Shown one piece after another: positions 23,391-35,500 of a stretch of 64,000 bases of DNA (position 1 is the stretch's first letter; the number at the start of each line of letters is the position of its first letter). The position numbers and the translations under genes are program-made. A model generated the notes under the pieces. The model worked only from the letters and a program-made list of their open reading frames with translations. It was not told the DNA's origin and did no database searches. This stretch comes from Straminergon stramineum (taxonomy: Eukaryota; Streptophyta; Bryopsida; Hypnales; Calliergonaceae), in NCBI GenBank assembly GCA_963920665.1, contig OY987270.1:19308019-19372018 (forward strand), given 5' to 3'.

Positions 23391-25912
23391 GAAAGGTCAC
23401 CTTGAATGAGAGTTCTTTTGTTGGTTTGAACACCCACCCCACCCCACCCCCCACTTTTCATTTTGGGAGGAGTGCCTTAGTGGTGTGATTACAAATAATT
23501 TGGTGAAGCAATGGATTTCTAAATTCATTCATCTTTTAACCCTTGAAGGACAAGATGTTTAAATTTTGAACAAAAAATGAACACAAGCATCTCACAAGTG
23601 TACAAAGTCTTCTATTTTCATTTATTTAATCATTGTCAATTCTTGTGTTAGTTCTATATTGTTTGAACTATGTAGATTTTGAAGACTACATTTTACAAAT
23701 ATTCTATAGTACAAAATATAGATATATGTTTTATCTCATAAATAATTTCTCTCTTTAAAAAATTAAATTTCAAAATTCACTTGAATAAATATCTTTTAAA
23801 ATCACCATAATTAGAAAGTTATACTTGCCTTATTCTCCCATCTCTTGGTTAGTACCTCCACCATTCTTATAGACAAGGATGTTCTTTCAACCAATCAAAG
23901 CATTTGATGTGGGAATTAGAAAATGACCTATCCACCACTGAAAAGTTTTCATAGTTGCACAAACATGACATTGTTTAGTAACTCAAGATGTTCCCTATAA
24001 TCAACTTCAAGATGTAGAGTATTATCCCTTCTTTGGATAGTGGATTCTTCTCTTAGTTTATGAAGTTGACAAAACTATGAAAAATTATTTAATGAAAGAC
24101 ATATAATGGGCTTGAAAAAGAGTTGAATTGTACAACTACATAATTGGAGGAATAACAATGGCCTTCTCTTTGCTTAACCCACAAAGTCTTTCCATCACAA
24201 AACCATTTTTTTTCTATTTATATGCAGGCTCTTATAAATACAATTATTGACAATATTTTCTAAGACTATCATTCAGGGCGAGGATTTCTTCTAGCTTTCC
24301 TATGAGCCAATATTGCAAAAGAAACGAATTTGTAGTTAGTGATTTATGTTGTTTTTTAGGTTCAAGAAAATAAAACTTTTGGTGAGCTAAAAGCAATAAT
24401 TCAAAAAAAAGTGAAATTTTTTTTCTTGTAGAATAGATCCATATCTAATAGGAAAACGTTGATTCATTCTATTATAATGAGTGAGAGAAAAGACACAGAG
24501 GGTTTTGTTTTGTGAGCAATCAGAATACTTCCTCCCACAAATGAGATTGTTTCTTAATTCAATTTTCAGAAATTTAAAAAATAAGAAAGTACATAAGTTT
24601 TAGTTGGGGTTTCTTACAGCATTTTAACCATTTGTATTGACTTGTTTCAATTCCATGTTAGATTTATTAGCAATTTTCTTATTTTTTTCTATTATTTATA
24701 CATCCTTCTAAGTAATGATTATTTAGAGAATAGAAATGAATTATTTTTCTTGATTTTTTCCAGTAGATTCCCAACTCAAATTTTTTAACATAATATCAAA
24801 TTCCTTAAGCAATGAAGAAAATCATTTTATCTTTAAAAATTTTAAGGTTGGAACCTCACCTTTTGGAATAATTGAAAAAAGCTTATTGTACTATTTTGTA
24901 CTTAATGATCTTGAAGATGCTAAAGATTTAGTTTCTAAAAATTGGTAGAGAAGTAGGCATAATTAAAGTTATGTACAAGATCCTATGGTTTAGTTACATT
25001 ATCTTATGTTATATGGACTTAGATGATACTTGAGATCCATGATTGTTTGGATAATGTAATGAACATTTTATGAAACAAGTGCACGATGAAAAAAAATCAT
25101 ACTTTAGATTCACAAGGAATAGGCAAATCAAATTTGGTGTACCATTTGGTAGAACCATCCATTCCTAACAAGGCCCCCATGGACAATCCGCTATAGGTAC
25201 TGAAAAATTCAACAAAGACTAGAACTAATTTCTAACCAATAGCTCTTGATTTCCAACCATCTTCTAACCATCCGTGTCATGACACATGTCCTTGGTTTTG
25301 AGAGCCAAAGTAGTCTTCGTACGAACACTTTATAGACTCTAACTTATGCATTTGGTATGGGTATAGACGAACTTTTGGCTTCCAAAACTCATAATAATTT
25401 CAATTCAAGGCATAAAATTATCAGAAAATTTGCAATCCCTGTAATTTCTATCTTCCTACATGGCCAAAAATTTGCATTGCCTTATACCATCCTAAAAATG
25501 CACAGAATCACTTAAGTGGTCGACTATGGGTGGTTCTACCACAAAGACATAGAGACAATTACACAAATGTCCAATGCTTTTTCATTTTTTGACCCTCTAG
25601 ACTAACCCATCCGATCAATGAGTGATTGAGTGCAGTATCAAACTTAATATGTACTGTAAAGAGTAAAGCCAAATCTATCTGGCAAAGCCCAGCATTATTC
25701 CACGTGGAGACCTTTGAAGTATGCTGACTTTGCCCTAGCCAAAAGCTGCCTGCCAGGGGGGATGTTTTGACAAAAGGCTCTATGAATGCATGCCACGTAA
25801 GATTATTGGTAAAGTTTGTTCAACCCAAAGATTGAAGGAACATTCATTGGAAGGAGAGTAAGTTAACTTAACCCATAAACAATGTTGAGGATGTTTGTTG
25901 GTCGGTGGATGA
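23391..25912. other. AT-rich intergenic DNA with two TTAA termini
   Basis: No gene seen. Left-type termini occur at 23536 (TTAACCCTTGAAGGACAAG) and weakly at 24174 (TTAACCCACAAAGTC). DNA after 23536 resembles that after 29386, so both are probably end fragments of one TTAA subfamily. 25130-25790 is less A/T-rich but shows no gene. Confidence 0.45.
23536..23830 (+). mobile_element. 5' part of a TTAA-type element
   Basis: Begins TTAACCCTTGAAGGACAAGA. The following DNA shares blocks with 29382-29670 (AATTTTGAA/AATTTCAAA, ATGAAC, ACAAATATTCTATA-like, AAAATCAC..AATTAGAA). No right end identified. Confidence 0.5.
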
Positions 25913-26010
25913 CAAAGAATCTTCTTATATAGGACAAAAGTGCAATTGTTCATTCTTGGAATTTTAAGCAAAAAGGAGAAATCTTGCACAATAGTTTGAT
26001 GTCTAATGAG
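25913..26010 (+). repeat. Dispersed repeat pair, copy 2
   Basis: Partner of 21475-21575; same blocks in the same order and orientation. Confidence 0.75.
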
Positions 26011-28467
26011 TATTTTTGGTTTTTTAAAGTACATGATGTCACACAATTCTAAAAGGGAAGATTTTCAAGGTCACTAGTCCATCTTTCAAGGATTAAGTCA
26101 CTTAATTTATTTTGGTTATAACTGATTAATCTTGTAAGGACACAATGCTCCATGAGCTAGGTAGTCGCCAAAATACTTTGATTATCGGACCAATACGGTA
26201 GAGGTACCTACCCGAGTACCTATAACGGATAACACCTTTGTGATGATTTCATAGGATACTCTATAATGGACAATGAAAGAATGTATTGTTCATTGAAAAA
26301 GTTTCTCCTTTTCTATCTTCTTATTGACTCATCTCTCTTCCCTCCTAGATTAGGGAGAAGTTCCAAAGTTAATTGTTATAAGGAAAGCTATAAAATTGGG
26401 ATAGGTCTAAATGAAAGTCCATGTTTATATTGAATAAAATATTAATTCTTGAGAAAATTTTCCCTTTTTTGCATTCTTCCTCTTCCTTATTTTTGAACAC
26501 ATTGAGCTCAATTTCTCAATGAATTCCCATATCCTACAAGATGAAATGCTTGAGTTATTTGTTATAGGTACCCGTACTTTAGGTTTATTCTTTGTTTCTA
26601 CACTTAACAATAAAGTCATTCATTGGACCTTTTAGATCTCCAACGTCCTCTTGCAAGTTAAGACTCTATTCCTAACTTCCAAAATGCAATTTCATACCAA
26701 GCATCACCAAATAAAAATGTCTTTTACAATTACTTAACCTAGAATAAGGGCAAGCTTTTAGTTTTTTTTCCTTGAATTTTGATGTTGAAAATAACATACT
26801 AGAATACTTTGTAGAATATTCTTCACTTTTGAAGAGATGATTAATAAAAATTCTCATTTGTTTCCAAAGTAGGATGATATTGCTACATTTTGATGAATAA
26901 TGGAATGGGTGTTTTGTCCACAACCTACATATTTGTGATGTCAATAGCTTCATTACTACAATGAAGATCGCAAATAAGGCCATATTTATTATATTGAGAC
27001 TTTTCGTAGTTTCATTTTTATCCTCGACTCGAAGATAAACCGCTTTATTTCTTTACTAGTATTTTTATACGAATAGGTAACAACAACATCTTTTAGAATT
27101 TCATCATAAGATCACTATTTGAGCATTATTTATTTTTAGTTTCAATTCCTATTTTTTTAAATGAATTTTCCAATAACCAATATTTTGTCTCAAAATCTAC
27201 AAAAAGTCTCAATGTAACAAATATGGCCTTAAATTATAAAACCTTGAAAAATTGAACTTGAATCCATGCTTTTATATGCTAATGAAATTGAGCACACTCT
27301 AATTAGAAACAACCTCTAAATTTGAAATAGGTATATTTTAGATTTATATGAGCAAAACAAATATTTGTCAATAGAGAAAGCTTTTATGTCATTCATTTTG
27401 GGTAGTGGAGATATCAATCTTTCATTGGAGTGATGAAGCTATTGACATCTATAAGCATAGATGAAGTATGCAAAACATTGATGAAAATTTATACATTATT
27501 TGGCCATTGCATGAATAAGTTATGAGTTTCAAAGTGCTAAATTTTAAAGCATAAATCAACTATGATATGTCAATGGTGTCATAATTCATCTCTATCTTCA
27601 TTCCACACAAGAATTCTAAATGAGACGTTTTTGGTCATTGATATTTTTGGATGTATTTTTGAAATAGGAAAAGACAAAACTTAATCTTTGAGATGTTCTA
27701 GAAAGCCCCCCCCCCCCCCCCCCTCCCCCACACAATGCAAATTGTGTAAGCATTCAATGCAATCTTGAAAAAAAAATACAAGAGACAAAATAGAAGGTGA
27801 AATTTCATGACTTTTAAGATAACTCTATATACACAATCCATTAGAAAATTTGATTTTGAACATAGACCAATTTGTACAAGTGCTAGACACCATAAATCTC
27901 AAAGTCTTCATAATTATGAACTTGAAAATGAACATGCTTCAATTTTAATTTGGTAGTAGCAAAATTAAACAATCCATTTTGCATGACAAAAATGAAAATT
28001 TCAAGTGAAATAAAGTATCATTATCTCAAAAATTGAGATTACTTTCACCTCCAACTAACCAATCAAGAAAATGATGGTTTATTCATCAAATAAAAATATA
28101 AAGGCAAATTTAAGAAAACATGTTTTTTTCACAAATATAGATTTTTGAATTTTTAATGTATTTAAACAAATAAAGTTTCCATTTTTTAATATTTAGCTCA
28201 CACACAAAAGTTATAGCTTTAAGAACTGAAATTGCACCTATACAATTGAATTGATGATCTTTATCATTAAATGAAAGTTTTATTCCATCTTTGAGTATAC
28301 ATAAGAATCTCACAAGTTAAGCCATTCACTTTAATATAGAAATGAATTATTTTATATTTTATATTTTATATTTATATTGAATTTTTTGTAAATTGAAATA
28401 TTTTTATAGAAAGTCTTTATAATCTTAATTTATTTGTTATAAAATCTAATTTTATTCATTTAATTCA
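26011..28467. other. AT-rich intergenic DNA
   Basis: No gene seen. Contains the poly-C tract at 27706-27723. Open frames up to about 100 codons are unrecognisable and A/T-driven. Confidence 0.5.
27706..27729. repeat. Poly-C tract (C18-T-C5)
   Basis: Eighteen consecutive C, one T, then five C, in otherwise A/T-rich DNA. The length may be imprecise in assembly. Confidence 0.95.
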
Positions 28468-29385
28468 TTAACCCCTAAAGTCCCAAGTGTCCCCTCAATG
28501 GACACTTGGGATTTTAGGGAGGCTCTTGTTACCTCTATTTATGACATGATTTTTTGAAACTTTTTTTGGACATATGAGATCACATTAGCTTTCTGAAAAT
28601 ACAATTTCTATTTCAATCAATGTTCGGGAGCAAAAATGATTCTGCCATGAGTCCAAAAAGCACTTCCCCGAATAGTATAAAAAAACACAAAAAATGGATA
28701 AATTTTTTTCTCAAAGAGTATATATTTTTTATACATTTGAAGCTTTAATTCATTCTATTTGGACTAATAATGAGAAGTTATGGACAATCTTCTTTTTCGG
28801 GCAATCTAAGCATAATCTTGAAAAAACAACTCAAAGAATTCATTTTTGAATTTAATTTTTACATTTTTCCAAAAGAAATTGGTACAAAAGGTTATGTTTT
28901 TTTTGCAAGAACAATCTCACCATAAGGATGTTGGTTTTTCAATTCCATCTTAAAGCTATTAATGATTTATTGTTTCATTCAATCTCAGACCTACTTCTAA
29001 TTAACAATTTTTTAATGAATGAAATTAAAGTGTATTTTTTTTGAAGTTTTTTTCTGTGACTCTCAACTCAAATCTTCAACATGAAATTTTTTAATCTCAA
29101 AATCCAAAGTGCAAAAAAATATAATTAAGAAGATTCAAAGCCAAAAATCTAGTCATGGAAAGTTAAAAAAAATTGTTTTCTTCACTTCAAACGTGAATAT
29201 CTTACAATCTATATAGTCAAAGTTTTTGAAATTTCTACCACACATTTTTATACTAGTTTTAGTCATGATCCTATGATTAGGTATGCCAAAAAATGATAAG
29301 TTTAAGAGTCTTGGACTTTGTAATAGAATTGGCAATTTCGAGTGGCTTTTGAGAGAAAAAAGGCCTTGGGACTTTGGGGGGTTAA
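28468..29385 (+). mobile_element. TTAA-flanked (piggyBac-like) element, 918 bp
   Basis: Left end TTAACCCCTAAAGTCCCAAG and right end whose complement is TTAACCCCCCAAAGTCCCAA, with TTAA intact on both sides. It is aligned end to end by 42242-43163 (922 bp) and, in reverse, by 8451-9645. Internal landmarks: TTCATTCTATTTGGACTAAT, AACAATCTCACCAT, GATTCAAAGCCAAAAA, GGCAATTTCGAGTGGC-like. No transposase frame, so non-autonomous. Confidence 0.82.
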
Positions 29386-29905
29386 GGACCAAATGTTCAA
29401 ATTTCAAACAATAGATGAACCCTAGACAATGCATCCTAAGCACAAAAAACACATTTTTTCATCCATCATTTTTCTTAAGATTCTTGTTTTGAAAATTTGT
29501 ACAATATAGACTATAAATTTGTAAATATTCTATAATTTCAAGTTTACTAGTAGGTTTGCCCTCAAAAATAACTTTATCAATTCAAAAAATGACCCTTCAA
29601 CAACAACTTGATTAAAAAAATAAAAAATAAAAGTCTTCAAAAATCACTACAATTAGAACTAAAAATTTTGAATTGAAAGAATTTGTTTTTCAAAATCACA
29701 AATATTCAATCCACAATTAGTTTTTGGCTTCAAATTTTCTTGAAAAATATTGGTCGGTGCAACAATTGATCTAACTCCTTGGATATAATTTACAGACAAT
29801 ATTGTACAACTATTTTTTGAGAATCATTATTTGATTCTTCTTCTAAGTTGTATTTTATGATACATCTCCTAATTTTAGAAATTTTGACTGTCCCTTGGTC
29901 TTTAA
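29382..29905 (+). mobile_element. Possible abutting TTAA-type element
   Basis: Directly after the right TTAA at 29382-29385 comes GGACCAAATGTTC, the inner part of a left TTAA terminus, and the following DNA resembles 23536-23830. Near 29891 a CCCTTGGTCTTTAA junction leads into another left-type terminus (TTAACCCCTCATTGCTTAAG). This looks like elements inserted into the TTAA-bearing ends of other elements. Confidence 0.4.
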
Positions 29906-31420
29906 CCCCTCATTGCTTAAGGTCTGAATGGGTTCAAAAACATCATTGCTTTTGAAGTATTATAGATCTAAATGACACTTAGTTATAGAGATCTCAACTG
30001 TACAATCTTGTAGTGTACATATTGATGATGACGTGAAACAAATTTGGAGTCATTTGGCCACATAGATTGCAAGATTACAATGTTTTAGTATTGAAAAAGG
30101 ATGTTGAAATTTTCCTTGAAACACATTTGGGGGTAAAATTCGATTTCTAAACCTACTCAAATGAAAAGACTTTAAACTTTAAAGTGAGTCAAAACCATCA
30201 TACAATCACATTGGTGAATAAAAATATCATTCAATTAACTCATTGTATATACAAAATGGCTTTATAATGTCAAAAAATAGCAAGGAAAGTTGCAAAAAAT
30301 ACATTAAAATTTGGATCTCCTTCTACTAAAATGTTTCTTAGTCACTCATAACTCTTTGGATTGATATGAAAATTCTGCCACACAAACAAACTAATATGCA
30401 CTACTTTTCCAATTTTTTTTTTAATCTTTAGTTTTGAGTTTGGTAATTAGTCAAAAAAGGTTAAAGTTGGGGGCCTATAATCTTGTGGTAATATTTCAAC
30501 GTCATTCACTTGATGCTTCATTTTACCTCTATATATGAAATGAGTTTTATTTATTTTTCTTTACAAATGCAATCACATGTATCCTATAAATTATAAAATT
30601 TCTGAATTTTTTTGGTAGAGATTTTAACTTATTATGACTTTTTGAAGAAAAATTACATAATTTATGTCAAATATAAATATGTTGAAGTTTTCATAATAGG
30701 TGGATATTATAGTAGAGAGCATAATAAAGGAATCCAAGTTTCTTTGGCATTCTATTTTGTAAACTTCAATTTAACCCTTAAAGGACGAAGGTGTGTTTTT
30801 TGGCAACATAACTTTTTTGGGTAGGTACATGTGATTAGAGATTTCCATGTTTTTTGCCTAAACTTTAATAGAAGGTGTGGATGAGGAATATCTTTCATGT
30901 CCACTAACTTTTAGGCATTTGAAAATATGAGTCAGAAGTTATGGCCTAATATGTAGTTTGTTTGTCAACTTGGGCTATCAAGGTAGTACAATGGTATGAA
31001 GATCTATTCTTGAACTTGCCTAAATATTGATCCAAAAAAAGCTCGCCTAATAAACCACCACAATAAGAGACACCATTGAACTAGTTTTGTTATGTGAATC
31101 CACCCTTTATATTCTCATTGTATTCTTTTCAATTTGTATAATACTTGATTCAAAGATGATCATACTATCAACTATTCATACTCTATTCATATGAATTTTG
31201 AAAGCCAATACCACATCTTTTTTTAATTAAAATTTTCTACTTCTACTTGAAGAAATTGTAACTCTTATAGGCTAAGGAAATGCACATTTTTTTTTCATCC
31301 ACATTCCAATCAATATTTACTTAACTTTTAATCCCTAGGAGTCTTGATGTCTTCTACAATTTATTAGGGGGCTTCCAAAAACAAATTAAGTACCCCATGA
31401 ATTGTGTCAAGCTTTATATC
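29906..31420. other. AT-rich DNA with several left-type TTAA termini
   Basis: Left-type ends occur at 29902, 30771 (TTAACCCTTAAAGGACGAAG) and 31328 (TTAATCCCTAGGAGTCTTGA). No right partners found. 30560-30725 resembles 57475-57645 (GCAATCACAT, CATAAAATTT, GTCAAAT, GTGGA.ATTATAGT). No gene seen. Confidence 0.45.
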
Positions 31421-31580
31421 CATAGGGAGATTGGGAGGGTATTACCCCACCTTGGGGTCTAATTACCACATGTAACTATATCCCCCCTTTAGACTTTATG
31501 TTATTAGAAAGTCAAAGGGGGAATATAGTTACATGTGGAAATTAGACCCCGAGGGGTAACACCCTCCCAATCTCCCTATG
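31421..31580. mobile_element. 160-bp fold-back (MITE-like) hairpin
   Basis: Two arms of about 70 bp are near-perfect inverted repeats. Left arm starts CATAGGGAGATTGGGAGGGT at 31421; the complement of the right arm starts identically from 31580. Only about 15 bp separate the arms. ATC flanks both sides (31418-31420 and 31581-31583), consistent with a 3-bp target duplication as made by PIF/Harbinger-type or CACTA elements. A transcript would fold into a long hairpin. Confidence 0.85.
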
Positions 31581-32588
31581 ATCTAGGCTCTTCTAAGACC
31601 ACAATCTATTTTATCTAACAAGCTCCAAATTTGCATTTTCCTTCCTACCAAACACTCTTAAAAAAACAAAACCATTTACAATTGCTCAAATCTTTTAATC
31701 CAATATCAATATGTTCAATGAATGACTTTCAAGAAAATTGTAGAAACAAAGAATGCATTTATACATTTAGAAATTGGATCATTTGTACAAACAACCTTAG
31801 TGATATTTGTAATCCTTGCACCATTAAAAAAATTAATTGCAATAAGTAGTAATTATGGATGAACATACCTTAGTTCAAGAATGTTATATTGTTCTACACA
31901 CATTATGTTCATCCAAAATATATCCAACATCTCATTCATCCAAATATGTCCAACATTTCATTCATCCAAATATTTCTGATTTTTTGTGCATCGAACAACA
32001 AGCCGGGAACGCATGAATCACATGAGCATAATACGGTCCTCATCCTCGTCGGCAAAGCGTGGAATTCCGATCTTGCGTGACGCATCTGACATCTTGTCAC
32101 CTGGCAATAAGTTATCCCCGATTCCGCACTTCCAGACTCTTGCTCATCTTTGCTTCAAGTCTAAGGTTCTGCTGTAGTTCAAATCAGAGCCCACGACACC
32201 GGAAGGTATGTCTCTTATGCACCCATTTCCTAAAGTCCCCGAATGCTATGATTCCAGAAGTGGGTTTTCCTGCACTTGATCACGCTTTCCCGATTGCTGT
32301 GATTCCAGACGCGGGTTTGCCAGCATTTGTGGGGTTTTCGGCGTTTTGGGTAGCTAATTCTCCGTGCTTGGATCCTTGTGGTGAGTTGGATCTTTGGGTT
32401 TCGCTTGAAATGGATCGTTAGCTGGTGACCTAGAAGTTGCGGTGCTCGCTTTCGAGGGATGTGGAAGGATTCGGAAGGATTCGGAAGGTTTAGAATTATG
32501 TGGTTATGTGGAATTCGATCTATTTTCAATCTGAATCTTTGTTTCGGTTTTGTCGATTTGAGATTTGTGAGTATTTGGTTGAAGATTG
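31581..32588. promoter_or_regulatory. 5' flank and probable 5' UTR of PYD1
   Basis: AT-rich to about 31.98 kb, then a GC-richer island up to the PYD1 start. Near 31908-31978 a 26-bp unit (TTCATCCAAATAT.TCCAACAT) is tandemly repeated about 2.5 times. Open frames within the island are not recognisable proteins. No specific promoter motif assigned. Confidence 0.4.
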
Positions 32589-35500
32589 ATGGCGGGCCTA
32601 TCGAATACATTGCGCTTGGGCGCTTTGGATCAAGGTGTTGCAGCTTCCCAGGAGCTTTACAAACATTCCCGGCATCATGAACAGAGGTAAGGCCCCAATT
32701 TCGTTGTGTCGTTGTTTGCCCTAATTTTTGGTTCGTGGTTACTTCATCTAATTGCTCCATGTGGTTACATAGATTGTGTGGTCGGGTAATGGCTTTGTTC
32801 TTGCTCAATCGTCTTGCTTACTCTGCTGTCAATGGATAGCAATTCAATCATTCAAGGGATGCTCCCTTGAACAAGGATCCCACCTATGTGCAAATGATGA
32901 GAATTAATTTTGAATTTTTGAAGTTTAAGCGTAAGGCAATCTTCACATATAGAATCTTAGATTGTGGCAGTTTTCATTGGTTAAAAAGGTTGCTGCGTTT
33001 TGGTTTAAGGATCTTGGTGGAATTGGGGCATCTACTCTAGGATCCCAATTGTTCATTCATCTAGCTAATGTCTGGCACCTTCGATCTAGATTCGTGATCT
33101 GAAATTTCCAGTATATGATCAAGTACTGGCCTAGTGTTTCATTAGACTGATCACTTCATACGGAGAACAATAATTCTTTGCACCTCATCTAATAGATGCG
33201 ATTGATGTGCAGATTCCGGTCAGCCCGTAGTCAGCGAGTGATGGTGCGAGCTGCAGCTGAAGGTGTGGATTTGAGTGTCACTGTAAATGGTCTGAAGTTG
33301 CCGAACCCGTTTGTAATTGCGTCCGGACCACCAGGCACCAACTACACTGTCATGAAGCGTGCTTTCGATGAAGGATGGGGCGGCGTGATTGCCAAAACGG
33401 TATGCATTCCCTCCCTCTATACTCTGTTTTCGAGTTATGACTGCACCCTTGTTGATGTCTATGCCATGTTTGAGCATCTGCATGACCTGTACTCAGTGTT
33501 TTACAATTTAGAGTGCGTGAAAGTAGATGGCAACTTGACCCCTAAAGGTCCAAGGATTCTGGGTTTCAAGATGACCAATCATATGCAATTTATTTGAGAT
33601 AGGGCTAAACTTTTTATGACTAGAATCAGTGACGTTGTGTTTAGGGTTTCACCCTAAACCAAACAGTCCCTATGCGACCTCTTCGAAAATGGGCCTCTTG
33701 GTCCTTTAGTGGTTACATGTCAGTCCTTTGAAACGCTTTTGGCGATGGTGGTGTTTGATTTCTTTGCGCTTAGACTATTTGGTTAGGGGGTCTGTACTTT
33801 TGATGTTTAAGCATGCTGTTAGTTCATTTTGAATTTCACTGTTGCCCTTTCGCGCTTCTTGGGATTGAATGTGTTGAAAATGATGACCGTGTAGAATGAC
33901 TATCTTTGTCATAGTCTTCTCACTAACAAATTTCATGACTGGCTATGAAGGTGTCGTTAGATTCATCCAAGGTTGTGAACGTGACCCCACGTTACGCAAG
34001 GTTGAAGGCCGCTGCACCTTCGGGGACCAAAGCCGAGGTCATCGGTTGGGAAAACATCGAGCTCATCAGTGACCGTCCTTTTGAGACGATGCTTGCTGAG
34101 ATGAAACAGCTCAAGGAGGAGTACCCTGATCGGATCCTGATCGCATCTATTATGGAGGAGTACAACCGTGACGCGTGGGAGGAGATTATTGAGCGCGTTG
34201 AAGAAACGGGTGTGGTAAGCTGGAGTTTGTGTTCTTAATCTCTTAGCGCAATTTGGAGAGCTCATAGCAACGTCCAAAAACATATTTATGACCATTTGAA
34301 TATGAAGGGCATGGTTTCTTCTCTTTTTGGCGTATTTTTTACAATCCTTGAAGCTCCCTAAATGGTTCATTTCAACGTTTGTAGATATGGGAGCAGCCAA
34401 TGTTAGCCATTTAGACACTAAATGGTTAATGGACATCAAAGTTTGTTGTTTTTAGATACTTATCCTTGTTTGTAGACATTTCCACTGAATTCTTACTAGA
34501 ATTCAACTATTGCATAATCCTGTTTTCACAAGAAGCCTGCAGGATCGTTCAATGGTTTAGTACCTTGACACTCTCGGAATATCTGCCGTTAGATACACCT
34601 GAAATGATATTACCTTGTTTGGCAGGATGCTTTTGAGATCAACTTTTCATGTCCACACGGGATGCCGGAGCGAAAGATGGGTATGGCCATGGGACAAGAC
34701 TGTTCCGTTCTGGGAGAGGTCTGCGGCTGGATCAACGCCAAGGCCACGATCCCTGTTTGGGCGAAGATGACGCCCAACATCACGGACATTACACTGGTGG
34801 GTTTCCTACAGCAACCATTTTATGCGAATCAAATTACAGGGTATTTCTCTGATCTAATCGTGGGGATCTATAATACAGTATGTGATAGTGCTTTGCTGTT
34901 CAGATTTTTGAAAGGTTTTCTGAATTGTGTGTGTCTGGGTTGGACAGCCAGCACGCACATCCTTAAAAGCTGGTTGCGAGGGAGTAGCAGCCATCAATAC
35001 AATAACTAGTGTCATGGGCATTAACCTTGATACTTTGAGACCTGAGCCCTGTGTTGAAGGGTAAGTATCTTTGGTTGACTTCCTTGGTGTTCAATGCACC
35101 TTTGTTTCTGTGTCTTTCGTTGAACGGGGAAGGTTTTTTGCCATTAATAATTTCATTCTGAATATGATATTTTTGGGGCCATTAGAGGATAATGTAAATT
35201 TCTACCATTTAGTCTGCTAGTATTGGCAGTAGGCACTTGCTCTATCAAAAAGAGTATCTGCTGGGCTCTTTCAGAGGACTGCACTGACTGGATGTAATTG
35301 AGAAGAACAGTTCTTAAATTTTTACGTGTGTTTATTGTAAATATATTTGACATTTAAGCCCAATGTGGATATTCCTTCACTATATTACGCTATATGAAAA
35401 TATTCCGCAGGTACTCAACACCTGGTGGGTACTCGTGCAAAGCGGTGCGACCCATTGCGCTGGCGAAGGTCATGTCTATTGCTCAAATGATGAAGGCCGA

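Noticed and set aside
23441..23455. CACCCCACCCC-rich stretch as a regulatory site
   Set aside because: Simple-sequence bias without a nearby gene.
32059..32808. Frames of 120 (+) and 192 (-) codons upstream of PYD1
   Set aside because: No recognisable protein; the region includes the PYD1 5' leader, first exon and intron.
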